A stretch of DNA of 64,000 nucleotides, from positions 2,148,795 to 2,212,794 of the forward strand of contig CP130629.1 of the NCBI GenBank assembly GCA_030644725.1. The letters run 5' to 3'. The position numbers were made by a program, and so were the translations under genes. Below the pieces are notes generated by a model, which was given only the letters and a program-made list of their open reading frames with translations, was not told where the DNA came from and made no database searches. Positions 48,101 through 56,048 of the stretch are shown here, piece after piece (position 1 is the first letter of the stretch; every line of letters begins with the position of its first letter). The stretch comes from Candidatus Electrothrix communis. Lineage in GTDB: Bacteria; Desulfobacterota; Desulfobulbia; Desulfobulbales; Desulfobulbaceae.

Positions 48101-48562
48101 ATGGAGACGACATATAGAAAACGGTTCAGACTGAAACAAAACGCAGAAACTGTCTTTCCGACTACAGGCCCGGAAAATGCTCCCGGCAGGATCAGCAGCG
48201 GCAGTACTGCGGATGAAAGCATGGGTCGAAAACGGTTCCGCTTGAAAAAGGTTAGCAAAGTTAGCAACGGGTTAGAAATAGGCGAAGCCCCTATTCATGG
48301 GAACCTTAGCAAGGTTAGCAACATTAGCAGACAGGGAGAGAGAAAACCGTCACTGGACGATCAAGGGCGGCTACGCATACCGCTTGATACTAATGAGAAA
48401 TATCGGTGGTGGCAGGGCGGGCAGTCGGTCTTTGCTACCCTGCTGGAGCTGGGAACGTCGGACAGGGAGATTGAGGCGCATATAGGGCCGATCAGCACCC
48501 CGGAAAGCTGGCGGCAATGGCAGAGGATCAAGGCGGGGCGCAGTGAAAAAACAACCTGCTGA
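48101..48562 (+). CDS. hypothetical protein containing a copied iteron block
   Basis: A 153-residue basic protein. RKRFRLK occurs twice (residues about 6-12 and 43-49). The stretch KVSKVSNGLEIGEAPIHGNL is encoded by a second copy of the 84-bp TTAGC block. The C-terminal part (YRWWQGGQSVFATLLELG, ISTPESWRQWQRIKAG) has ordinary coding character. The end of the gene is partly duplicated at 49320-49372. No family recognised. Confidence 0.5.
   Translation: METTYRKRFRLKQNAETVFPTTGPENAPGRISSGSTADESMGRKRFRLKKVSKVSNGLEIGEAPIHGNLSKVSNISRQGERKPSLDDQGRLRIPLDTNEKYRWWQGGQSVFATLLELGTSDREIEAHIGPISTPESWRQWQRIKAGRSEKTTC
48248..48331. repeat. second copy of the 84-bp TTAGC iteron block
   Basis: An 84-bp direct repeat of 47985-48068 with a few substitutions and no indels. 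Here it lies inside an open frame, whereas the first copy is non-coding. Confidence 0.85.
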
Positions 48563-48615
48563 ATCCCCTTTAAAAACGGGAATGCCGAGTTGTTCACTCT
48601 GATTATTCCTTGCCT

Positions 48616-48638
48616 CATGTTACCACGCATGTTAACAT
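48616..48638. promoter_or_regulatory. candidate HigA operator
   Basis: CATGTTA at 48616 and the palindrome CATGTTAACAT (48628-48638) immediately precede the toxin start codon, a usual place for autoregulation by a HigA-type antitoxin. Confidence 0.35.
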
Positions 48639-48645
48639 AATAATC

Positions 48646-48999
48646 ATGAAACGAGAAATCATATTGTACGAAACCGCATCGGGAAAATGCCCTGTTGAAG
48701 AGTTTCTGGATTCACTGACAGGACAGCAGGCCCGCAAGGTGGCCTGGGTGCTGGAGCTGATTGAAGAGCTGCCGACTGTCCCGACCAACTATCTGAAGAA
48801 ACTTGTCAGCACAGACGATATATGGGAAGTGCGGGTTGGCGCAGGCAATAACATTTTCCGCCTGCTCGGTTTCTTTGACGGCCAGAAGCTCATTGTTCTG
48901 GATCATGCGTTTCAGAAGAAGACGCAGAAGACACCGAAGCGGGATATAAAAACAGCCGAGGCCAGAAAGAAGGATTATTTCAGGAGGAAAACGGAATGA
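48646..48999 (+). CDS. higB: HigB/RelE-type toxin (Gp49-like)
   Basis: A 117-residue RelE/ParE-superfamily protein of the phage Gp49-like type. MKREIILYETASGKCPVEEFLDSL, then VRVGAGNNIFRLLGFFDGQKLIVLDHAFQKK, matches the family: basic core and a C-terminal KKTQKTP...A tail. Members are mRNA interferases acting at the ribosome. The start at 48646 excludes an upstream extension that lacks coding character. It overlaps its antitoxin by ATGA. The toxin-first order is typical of HigBA. Confidence 0.87.
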   Translation: MKREIILYETASGKCPVEEFLDSLTGQQARKVAWVLELIEELPTVPTNYLKKLVSTDDIWEVRVGAGNNIFRLLGFFDGQKLIVLDHAFQKKTQKTPKRDIKTAEARKKDYFRRKTE

Positions 49000-49271
49000 A
49001 AAAATTACAGACCTACATCAAGGAACGCAAGGCCCGTGACCCTGAATTTGCAGAGGGCTATGAAGCCGGGTATCAGGACTTCAAAATAGGGGCCATGCTC
49101 AAGGCGGCAAGAAAAGAAGCCGGGATGACACAGGAGCAGGTAGCGGAAAAGATGCATACCAAGAAAACCGCTGTCTCCCGGATTGAAAACCATGCACAGG
49201 ATGTGAAGCTGTCCACGCTGGCAAAGTTTGCGCAGGCGTTCGGGAAAACGCTTCGTATTGAGGTTGTGTGA
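48996..49271 (+). CDS. higA: HigA-type XRE antitoxin
   Basis: A 91-residue protein with an Xre-type HTH in its C-terminal half: IGAMLKAARKEAGMTQEQVAEKMHTKKTAVSRIENHAQDVKLSTL. A helical N-terminus precedes it (FAEGYEAGYQDFKIG). It probably binds and neutralises the preceding toxin and represses the operon. Confidence 0.87.
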   Translation: MKKLQTYIKERKARDPEFAEGYEAGYQDFKIGAMLKAARKEAGMTQEQVAEKMHTKKTAVSRIENHAQDVKLSTLAKFAQAFGKTLRIEVV

Positions 49272-49319
49272 AAGAAATACGGGAGATTGTTTCCGGTGAC
49301 CGGGGCAAGTTGAACCCGC

Positions 49320-49372
49320 TCGATCAGCACCCCGGAGAGCTGGCGGCGGCGGGTGGAGATAAAGGCGGTGAG
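49320..49372 (+). repeat. duplicated tail fragment of the gene at 48101-48562
   Basis: About 53 bases starting CGATCAGCACCCCGGAGAGC resemble 48489-48540. Translated in the matching frame the fragment gives ISTPESWRRRVEIKA versus ISTPESWRQWQRIKA in the intact gene. The two copies flank the higBA module. Confidence 0.7.
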
Positions 49373-49393
49373 AACGTAAACAGCTCCGTTATG

Positions 49394-49735
49394 TTATGGC
49401 AGCTCTTCTCGTTCCAGTAGCAGCCTGACCGCTTCTTTTAATGCGGGCAAATCCTGTTCCACGGTCATCCATACTTCAGCCATGTCCACGCCGTCATACT
49501 GATGAATGAGCACATCCCGGAAGCCTGCAATCTCTCTCCAGGGGATGTGCGGTACAAGCTGGCGGACTTCTTCGGAAATGCGCTTGGCAGCCTCGCCGAT
49601 AATCTCAAAATTGCGGATAACCGCATCCTGAGTTTTGCTGTCTGCTGAAAAGGCGGATTCCCCGTCCCCGGTGTATTCCTCTATCTTCTCGATGCACTCC
49701 CGGATATGGATGAGATACAGCCGTTGATCCTTCAT
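49394..49735 (-). CDS. hepT: HepT-like ribonuclease toxin (HEPN)
   Basis: A 113-residue DUF86/HepT protein. The catalytic RX4HXY motif is clear as RDVLIHQY (Arg73, His78, Tyr80), preceded by [13 protein letters not shown], a family signature. The start [10 protein letters not shown] overlaps mntA by ATGA. HepT is an RNase whose activity is blocked by the MntA nucleotidyltransferase through AMPylation of the tyrosine. Confidence 0.9.
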   Translation of the reverse strand: MKDQRLYLIHIRECIEKIEEYTGDGESAFSADSKTQDAVIRNFEIIGEAAKRISEEVRQLVPHIPWREIAGFRDVLIHQYDGVDMAEVWMTVEQDLPALKEAVRLLLEREELP

Positions 49736-50010
49736 AAGGGCACCGCCTCTTTGATGATCCTGTCCCGGACATACCAATGAACGCTTCGTTCCGTCACAAC
49801 ATCGACCTTCCGGCCCAACAGCTTTTCCAGCTCCTGCATAAAGGCGATACGCTTTAATAAACTGCCTTCCATGTTCACAAGAAAATCAGCATCGCTTGCC
49901 GCTGTGTTCTCGCCCCGTGCGAACGAGCCGAAGATTCGGATATTCTTTGCCCCGTATCTGCGGGCAAGCCGGATTATTTCATCTTTTCTGCTGTGCAGTT
50001 CATCCGCCAT
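49732..50010 (-). CDS. mntA: MntA-like nucleotidyltransferase antitoxin
   Basis: A 92-residue minimal nucleotidyltransferase. [18 protein letters not shown] gives the GSx10DxD active site (Gly28, Ser29, Asp40, Asp42). A C-terminal [17 protein letters not shown] segment follows. It is co-transcribed with hepT, antitoxin first, opposite in direction to the surrounding island genes. Confidence 0.9.
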   Translation of the reverse strand: MADELHSRKDEIIRLARRYGAKNIRIFGSFARGENTAASDADFLVNMEGSLLKRIAFMQELEKLLGRKVDVVTERSVHWYVRDRIIKEAVPL

Positions 50011-50255
50011 AAAAGCCCCCGATTTTATTCCGCCTCTGCGTTTTGCCTTGATTCTACAGGACAGTATACCGTAATCGACAGTGCGGCGGCAATATGATTT
50101 CCTGTTTGTGCTACGGGCCGCCTGTGTTCGTCCACCCGGTGCGGTGGTTTTTTTGGGATTGGAAAGAATGGGGTTGAAGGTTGGGGTATGTGGTGGTAAA
50201 TGAAGATGGAATCAGGACATTAAATAACCCATTCTTTTACCGGAGAATTATAACT

Positions 50256-51131
50256 ATGGACAACCATAAGGGTACCCTTGAAGCTACCTATGAGGTAAAA
50301 AATCTTGCATCTAAATATTACGAAGGTCAACAAGAATGGTCTCATGGGATCACGAATTTTATCTTCAAAGTCAAAGATGGAGGTGAAAACGGTGAGTTGA
50401 AGGTTTTCGAGAATATTAATATTGTAAACATTAAAGACGCTAGGAATTCTATAAAAACAATAACCAATTTATTTTTCCTTAGTTTTAAATTTTACTCAGG
50501 ACTTCATAACTTAAATTATCAAGAAAAATATTTAAGGTTTTTTAATAGTTGTTTCGATGAAAAAATTAATAATGACTATGATATTGATAAAATAATAAAG
50601 AAAATAACATGTCCAGAAAATGCAGAAAAAGAAAATATACAGAATGCGGAACTAAGGTGTGGAATTGGCATTGGAGTCTCTATGGGGGCTAAAAGCGATC
50701 CATTACCCTTACCAGATTTCGGCACACTATATCCTTCTTTATATCATTTGTTTGCCACTTTTAGAAGACCTCTAATGACCTACAATCAAACAAAGGAACT
50801 GGTTTACATGTCTCAGAAATATCCTGATGATATGCTAAAAAGATGGTTCTTAATTCTTGAGGAATTAGAAAATGATACATCAAGTGATGATTATAAAAAT
50901 ATAAAGAGTGCAAGAAACTTTGTATCTCATAAAGCAGTCCATAATATGGAAACTATGGAAACTATAAAACAAGAACTTAGTGCTTATGTTTCCCCTTCAG
51001 GCAGGTATGGTACAGCTTGTTTTGACAGGTCAAATCAAGACCATATTAAATTTGTCCAAAAATATGCCGTGAAGGCCGAAGAAAGAGCGAGACAACTCTT
51101 GATGCAGCAATTAGAGCAACACCATGATTAA
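50256..51131 (+). CDS. AT-rich gene, possible HEPN-domain protein
   Basis: A 291-residue protein starting MDNHKGTLEATYEVKNLASK, with GGAGA upstream. Base composition is markedly AT-richer than neighbouring island genes, suggesting separate transfer. No family is recognised as a whole. Near residue 220 the segment NIKSARNFVSHKAVHN contains RNxxxH (Arg220, Asn221, His225), the Rx4H motif of HEPN ribonucleases, placed after a helical stretch as in HEPN domains. A C-terminal helical part follows. If real, this would be an RNase effector or toxin. It overlaps the next gene by 8 bases. Confidence 0.55.
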   Translation: MDNHKGTLEATYEVKNLASKYYEGQQEWSHGITNFIFKVKDGGENGELKVFENINIVNIKDARNSIKTITNLFFLSFKFYSGLHNLNYQEKYLRFFNSCFDEKINNDYDIDKIIKKITCPENAEKENIQNAELRCGIGIGVSMGAKSDPLPLPDFGTLYPSLYHLFATFRRPLMTYNQTKELVYMSQKYPDDMLKRWFLILEELENDTSSDDYKNIKSARNFVSHKAVHNMETMETIKQELSAYVSPSGRYGTACFDRSNQDHIKFVQKYAVKAEERARQLLMQQLEQHHD

Positions 51132-51515
51132 TTCCTACTCCTTCGGCTGCATGGAAATCAACAACAAGCCCTACCGCAAAGACCTGATGATCCTTCCAGA
51201 CGGAACAATCCTGCATCCTTGGTGGCGCAAAGCCGGACATACCCTTTCCCTGCCCGACATTCAGGAAATCATTACCGCCGCTCCTGATATTCTTGTCATC
51301 GGAACCGGCAGCCCCGGCATGATGCAGCCGGAACAAACCTTATCCGGCGAACTCGAAAGCAGAGGCATTGCAACCAAGGCCATGCCCACCAAAGAGGCCG
51401 CGCAGAGGAATACAACTCTCTGCATGAGCAGGGCAGGAAGGTTGCGGCGTGTTTTCATCTGACCTGTTTAATTGGAATAGACGCACAGCACTTAATCGGG
51501 CCTGTCCCTGATTGA
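51124..51515 (+). pseudogene. Mth938-like (DUF498/NDUFAF3-type) domain protein, frameshifted
   Basis: MINSYSFGCMEINNKPYRKD, then GTILHPWWRKAGHTLSL and DILVIGTGSPGMM match the Mth938-like domain. After KEAA the open frame turns to unrelated sequence and stops at 51462. One base different, the DNA reads AEEYNSLHEQGRKVAACFHLTC, which is the normal C-terminus and ends at 51515. A single deleted base near 51402 explains this. It could be a real mutation or a sequence error. Function of the family is unknown in bacteria. Confidence 0.7.
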
Positions 51516-51550
51516 TTCTTTTTACCGAACAACAAAAAATAGGAGAAAAA

Positions 51551-51982
51551 ATGTCCTCAACTTACACAGAACTAAATAACCTACTTGCCCAAAAAATTAC
51601 AGAAAATAAAAATATCAACTTCCGCATGAATAATGCCATTAACGATTTAAAAGCTACACTTACCCAAAAAATAGGCACAAACGTTACACTTGAAGGCGAA
51701 TGCAGCATAGAAAAAACATCCAAAACAACTAAAAACCTCGGTGAAACAATAAAGATCCCAGCAGCTAAAAAAGATTTCAATATCTCTATAAAACTTCAAG
51801 CAAAAGACATTCAATTAAACGAAAAAATCTCTATAATCTCTACAGAAAATGAGACCGAAATACATTTCAAGCAAAAAAGGTTCTCACTCTACCCCTTAGA
51901 TCAAAACAATCCATACTTTATTCAATTTTGCGATGAACTTATAACTTCATGCAAAAATGAGATTAACAATATTGCACCTTAA
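51551..51982 (+). CDS. AT-rich hypothetical protein
   Basis: A 143-residue protein with a strong AGGAG upstream of MSSTYTELNNLLAQKITENK. It is Lys/Asn/Ile-rich and its DNA is AT-rich like 50256-51131. No signal, membrane segment or motif is recognised. Confidence 0.6.
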   Translation: MSSTYTELNNLLAQKITENKNINFRMNNAINDLKATLTQKIGTNVTLEGECSIEKTSKTTKNLGETIKIPAAKKDFNISIKLQAKDIQLNEKISIISTENETEIHFKQKRFSLYPLDQNNPYFIQFCDELITSCKNEINNIAP

Positions 51983-52011
51983 TTAAATATTTCGCATAAT
52001 GGATTTTATGT

Positions 52012-52039
52012 AAAAAAAGAGGGGGCTGCTTTAAGCCCC
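52012..52039 (-). terminator. terminator of the small minus-strand operon
   Basis: On the minus strand GGGGCT/AGCCCC (52039-52034, 52027-52022) with a short AT-rich loop is followed by a CTCTTTTTTT stretch. It lies 72 bases after the stop at 52111. Confidence 0.65.
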
Positions 52040-52110
52040 ATGTTACTCCAGAAGAATTTTTATAGGTTCTTCAGGGATCACATAGGGCCTTTCCTTGCCT
52101 TACCGATATC

Positions 52111-52335
52111 TTAATGCAACTCCCCCTGAATCCGGGTCAGTCCATCGGATATAAGGCCGGTGTAATGATCGACAATTTTTCCGATCAGAATGGAATCGTA
52201 TGCCCGATCTGCATCAATCAGTAATCTGCCGATAAATCCCAGAGAAGCGGAAAAAACGAAAAGTTCAAGCAGGATGTCTTCAATATGTTCCTGTTCTGCT
52301 TTTTTGGGGGCCGTGTTGTTCTTTTCATTCTTCAT
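52111..52335 (-). CDS. small hypothetical protein
   Basis: A 74-residue protein starting MKNEKNNTAPKKAEQEHIED, with GGAGG ten bases upstream. It is predicted mostly helical (ILLELFVFSASLGFIGRLL, then GKIVDHYTGLISDGLTRI). It overlaps the 38-residue frame before it by ATGA, forming a two-gene minus-strand operon with its own terminator. No family recognised. Confidence 0.55.
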   Translation of the reverse strand: MKNEKNNTAPKKAEQEHIEDILLELFVFSASLGFIGRLLIDADRAYDSILIGKIVDHYTGLISDGLTRIQGELH

Positions 52336-52448
52336 GCTGCGGCCTCCTGCATGTCCAGAGGTGGCAAGGTGGCCTTGTTCGTTTTTTTGATAATGTGGGT
52401 AAGGTCGATGGGATGAAAGATGAATGGAACGATAGAGGTATCTTGCAT
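52332..52448 (-). CDS. 38-residue small protein
   Basis: A short frame with an excellent AAGGAG site seven bases before its ATG. It reads MQDTSIVPFIFHPIDLTHII and ends LDMQEAAA, sharing ATGA with the gene at 52111-52335. The strong start signal and coupling support translation. Function unknown. Confidence 0.5.
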   Translation of the reverse strand: MQDTSIVPFIFHPIDLTHIIKKTNKATLPPLDMQEAAA

Positions 52449-53292
52449 GGTTTTACTCCTTGGTTGGATATAATATTTTCCACCCATGCGCTGTCAAACA
52501 CAAAAAAGGCGGAACGTACAGGTTGACAGACCGGAACCAAGGAACCGGCGAGCGCAAGGCTCCCCATACGGCCCGCCTAGCAGAGGAGCAAAGCCGAATA
52601 TTGGACACAAAAAAACCGCCAAAAAAAGAAAAATGACGGTACGTCCGCCTTGGTTGATCGGGCTGTCAATCCCGGCCTACGGATTTTGCCGCAGGCAATG
52701 AACAAATTACAGGGGGAACCGGCTGTGGTCAATAAAAAATATGATATGTCTCTGCCCCTGTTATCAAGAGCAGGGCGACACTAAAGGAGACACCGAAAAG
52801 AGAGTGTCTCTTTATAGCAATTCCCCTCTTTCCAAAATCCCCACCCAATACCCCCATACCTGAGACTTATAAAATGCACTCCGGGCCTACCTCAAAATGT
52901 AGATGAAAGCCCAAGAATGCCCCCTTAAAGTTTCGTTTTCTTCCCGCCCGAAACCTTCCACCCGCTTGAGCATTCAGGAGCATACAAAAGTATTCTCGAC
53001 CTTTTCGGGCGATTTGAGCAGATTTGTTTTTTTAAGTTTCGGTTAAGGTTTCGGGGTAAAACCTATCATAAAGGCAAGGACAACGGAAAGCCTTTGCTGA
53101 AGGTTAGCGACTTGGTTAACAGGGTGGAGACATTTAAGGAAACAGCGAAGTGTACCCCCCCAGAAAACCCGCAACCTGTGGGAAATACATATCAGTACGA
53201 AAATATTATAAAATACCCCCGTATTCCTGTTATAATGAAGGCGACAGGGGCTTACATTTCCCTATTGATTTCGATAAAAAAACGGTGAGACT
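52449..53292. other. 844-base gap, no certain gene
   Basis: Short frames at 52486-52701 and 53094-53288 have little coding character. A stem GGAGACAC/GTGTCTC with a 10-base loop lies near 52785-52812. AGTTTCGG/GGTTTCGG repeats occur near 53034-53057. Nothing else is recognised. Confidence 0.4.
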
Positions 53293-53943
53293 ATGGGCGG
53301 TTTAGGATCAGGCGAATGGTTGAGATACGGTTCAAAGAAGAGCACTACGGACAGTCAGCATGATATTGATATTCGACGGATGAAGAAAAACAACTGGCTT
53401 AACCCTGGAACAACGGGTTCTTTGTCGTGGTCACGTCGGGGCAAAAAGACCGGCTCTGTGGGCTACAGAATGGAAGAAAGCCGGATGACCCTGCATTACA
53501 AATACCGTCCACGCGGCGGAGAATGGGAGCAGGTTGAACAAACGATTCTATTTGACCGCACCCCGTGCAACTACGGCGGCCACCGGACATGGTTTCTCTG
53601 TCCTCACTGCATGAAGCGGGTGGCGGTGCTCTACGGGGCCGGAAAATATTTTCTCTGCCGTCACTGCCACGACCTTGTTTATGCGAGCCAGCACGAAGAC
53701 AGATGCGCACGGCTTGCGCGCAAGTCCAGAAAGATAAGAAGACGACTAAATGCTCCTGAAAGCCTGATGGAACTTGTTTTGTTCAAGCCCAAAAATATGC
53801 ACCGGAAGACTTTTGACCTGTTGAGATACGAAGTGTATTTGACAGATGAACAGTACTTTCAGATTTCTGGAGCGCGCTTGAAGACCTTGGGTGGGCAGCT
53901 GAACCGAACTATCGAAAAGCTCGAAGCATTGAAAAACTTCTGA
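53293..53943 (+). CDS. zinc-ribbon protein of mobile elements, function unknown
   Basis: A 216-residue basic protein. MGGLGSGEWLRYGSKK at the N-terminus and two CxxC pairs (CPHCMKRVAVLY at about 104, CRHCHDLVYASQ at about 121) suggest a zinc ribbon. A C-terminal helical segment (GGQLNRTIEKLEALKNF) follows. I recall proteins with this GGxGSGRW-like start and C4 ribbon in proteobacterial islands and prophages, without an assigned function. Confidence 0.65.
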   Translation: MGGLGSGEWLRYGSKKSTTDSQHDIDIRRMKKNNWLNPGTTGSLSWSRRGKKTGSVGYRMEESRMTLHYKYRPRGGEWEQVEQTILFDRTPCNYGGHRTWFLCPHCMKRVAVLYGAGKYFLCRHCHDLVYASQHEDRCARLARKSRKIRRRLNAPESLMELVLFKPKNMHRKTFDLLRYEVYLTDEQYFQISGARLKTLGGQLNRTIEKLEALKNF

Positions 53944-53969
53944 ACGCCTGGGGATGGTCACCGCTGGTA

Positions 53970-54041
53970 CATGTATAGATAATGCGATGTTCTATACATG
54001 AACAGGTGGCCGTGTATAGGGAAACGGCTTTTTGTATACAT
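53970..54041. promoter_or_regulatory. CATGTATAG inverted repeats upstream of the ImmA/IrrE gene
   Basis: A perfect pair CATGTATAG (53970-53978) and CTATACATG (53992-54000) is followed by a weaker pair (GTGTATAG at 54012, GTATACAT at 54034). They lie about 95-165 bases before the Xre-ImmA gene and are candidate operators for it. Confidence 0.5.
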
Positions 54042-54134
54042 GAGTGAACCCCGTTCCCATCTCCTGAAAAATCGGGTAGTATATTTGTGTAACACGACCA
54101 AACCCGCAAAATATACCGAACAGGTTGATACACC

Positions 54135-55310
54135 ATGCCTGAAGCCTTTATTACTCCGCATGTGCTCAGTTGGGCAAGAAAACGGGCGCAGTTCAGCACT
54201 GATGATGCCGCGCAAAGGGTAAAGGTGCGTCATGAGCAGTTCCTTGCCTGGGAGGAGGGCAAAAAAAGGCCGACCTTCCGGCAGGCGCAAATCCTTGCCA
54301 ATGCGTTTCATGTGCCGTTCGGGTACTTCTTTCTGCCTGCCCCGCCGAAACAGGAACCGGATATACCCGACCTGCGGACTGTGGGCAGCAGAACCATGCC
54401 CGGTTTCAGCCTTGAATTTCTTGATCTGTACAACGATATTCTGCGGAAACAGGACTGGTTCCGGGAATACCGTATGCAGGAGGGGGCACAACCGCTGCCC
54501 TTTATCGGTAAATTCTCCATGACGGATGATTACCGGGTGGTGGCGGAGGATATACGGCAGGTGCTGTCTGTCGATGAGGCCCGCAGTTCCGCCCGAAATT
54601 GGGAACAGTTCATCACCTGCCTGATTGAACAGGTCGAGAATGCCGGTATTCTTGTTATGCGTAATTCCATTGTCGGCAACAACACCCACCGCCCGCTCTC
54701 CGTTGATGAGTTCCGGGGCTTTGCCCTCAGTGACCCGGTTGCACCGCTTATCTTCATCAACTCCCGCGATGCCAAATCCGCCCAAATCTTCACCCTTGCC
54801 CATGAGCTGGTTCATCTCTGGATCGGACAGAGCGGGGTTTCTAATCCGCTGCTGAACAAAGAGAAAAAAGGCAAACGCGGAAAGAAGGTGGAAACCTTCT
54901 GCAACAGGACGGCTGCGGAGGTGCTGGCACCTGAAGCACAATTTCTGACGGACTGGAACAGCGAGATTCCGGCACAGGACAATATTGCCCTGCTTGCTCA
55001 ACAGTACCGGGTCAGTCAGTTGGTTATTGCCCGGCGTGGATACGATCTGGACGTGTTGCCCTATGATACGTTGCAGGATTTTTATTGGCAGGCTGTCCAA
55101 TATGACCAAAAGAAGAAAAATAAACTATCTGAAAGTCCAGGTGGTCCAAAATCTGACACCATGCGCAAGTTCAGAAACGGCAACCTGTTTTCCCAAGCTG
55201 TGGCAGCTGCGGCCCTTGAAGGAAGACTGCTGTTGCGGGATGCCGGTTCTCTGCTGGGGATCAAACCGGCTGGCCTGAAACAATATGCGGACTTTCTGAC
55301 AGGAAAATAA
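54135..55310 (+). CDS. Xre-ImmA/IrrE family regulator-protease
   Basis: A 391-residue protein. An N-terminal HTH (TDDAAQRVKVRHEQFLAWEEGKKRPTF, about 20-50) is followed by an ImmA/IrrE metallopeptidase domain with FTLAHELVHLWIG; HELVH at 223-227 is the HExxH zinc site. Such proteins act as antitoxins or as repressor-cleaving proteases in mobile elements. It lies one base before a DUF4411 gene, an arrangement described for toxin-antitoxin pairs. Confidence 0.88.
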   Translation: MPEAFITPHVLSWARKRAQFSTDDAAQRVKVRHEQFLAWEEGKKRPTFRQAQILANAFHVPFGYFFLPAPPKQEPDIPDLRTVGSRTMPGFSLEFLDLYNDILRKQDWFREYRMQEGAQPLPFIGKFSMTDDYRVVAEDIRQVLSVDEARSSARNWEQFITCLIEQVENAGILVMRNSIVGNNTHRPLSVDEFRGFALSDPVAPLIFINSRDAKSAQIFTLAHELVHLWIGQSGVSNPLLNKEKKGKRGKKVETFCNRTAAEVLAPEAQFLTDWNSEIPAQDNIALLAQQYRVSQLVIARRGYDLDVLPYDTLQDFYWQAVQYDQKKKNKLSESPGGPKSDTMRKFRNGNLFSQAVAAAALEGRLLLRDAGSLLGIKPAGLKQYADFLTGK

Positions 55311-55311
55311 T

Positions 55312-55815
55312 ATGGATTACTGTCTGGACAGCAACGTATTTATTCAGGCCAAAAATGCTCACTACCATTTTTCTATCTGCCCCGGTTTCTGGGACTGGCT
55401 TGTCTTTCGGGTCGGGACAGTGGGTTCTATTAATCCTGTTTTTGAAGAGTTACGGAACGGCAACGATGAATTGAAAGATTGGGCTGAAGAGATAAAAGGC
55501 TCTCATTTCTTTGCCGATGTGACGGAACCTGCTGTTCAGGAAATATTCAGCTCAATTGCCAGTTATGCCGTGGAGAATTACAAACCGCATGTAGCCGATG
55601 AATTTCTTTCAGGGGCCGATCCCTGGCTGATAGCCTTTGCCAAAGTCAACAGCTGTATTACGGTAACCCATGAGGCATACAACCCGGTGGCAAAGAGAAA
55701 GATTCTTATCCCCAATATCTGCGAAGTATTTGAAGTCGATTATACAGACTGTTTCACCATGCTGAGAAATCTGAACGTTCGCTTTGTTCTGGAAGAAAGC
55801 CAGAACGGAGAATGA
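55312..55815 (+). CDS. DUF4411 family protein (PIN-like, probable toxin)
   Basis: A 167-residue protein starting MDYCLDSNVFIQAKNAHYHF; the early Asp (LDSN) and the later GADPWLIAFAK and THEAYNP segments are the DUF4411 hallmarks. The family has a PIN-like nuclease fold, with acidic residues that would bind metal. It follows the Xre-ImmA gene directly and probably forms a toxin-antitoxin pair with it. Confidence 0.85.
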   Translation: MDYCLDSNVFIQAKNAHYHFSICPGFWDWLVFRVGTVGSINPVFEELRNGNDELKDWAEEIKGSHFFADVTEPAVQEIFSSIASYAVENYKPHVADEFLSGADPWLIAFAKVNSCITVTHEAYNPVAKRKILIPNICEVFEVDYTDCFTMLRNLNVRFVLEESQNGE

Positions 55816-55985
55816 TTTTTCCGCGTGTCCCTTCCCTGCCTGAAGGTCTCTCTCCTCACATTGACAGATAGCCTTTTTTCACGGCTGCTGTTCTCCCAAA
55901 AAAAGAAAACTGAGAAGTACCCCGGAAAAAAATTTGGGGTGGTTTGCGCTTGGCTCTGCTGGGACAGATAAACCGAAAATCCGTT

Positions 55986-56008
55986 TATCTGCTGGGGATA
56001 GTGCTGGG
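55986..56008 (+). repeat. 23-bp direct repeat near the right island end
   Basis: Exact copy of 36866-36888, same orientation, 33 bases inside attR. See the left copy for interpretation. Confidence 0.75.
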
Positions 56009-56010
56009 GA

Positions 56011-56048
56011 AACAAAAACAGAGAGTTAAGCACTACTGCTTAACTCCC
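56011..56048 (-). terminator. intrinsic terminator of tRNA-Arg
   Basis: On the minus strand GAGTTAAGCA/TGCTTAACTC (10 bp, CTAC-type loop on the other strand) is followed by TGTTTTTGTTT directly after the tRNA. It is island-derived, and its stem differs from the displaced chromosomal version at 36659-36695. Confidence 0.8.

Noticed and set aside
47879-48331. TTAGC/GCTAA repeats considered as a CRISPR array
   Set aside because: The unit is about 9 bases, present in both orientations, and no regular spacers occur; an iteron origin fits better.
52486-52701. 71-codon frame after the small minus-strand operon
   Set aside because: Rich in Arg/Pro/Lys with no ribosome-binding site or motif; probably chance.
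53958-55109. 383-codon open frame on the minus strand opposite the Xre-ImmA gene
   Set aside because: It is antisense to a clear HTH/HExxH protein, has no recognisable motif and no ribosome-binding site.
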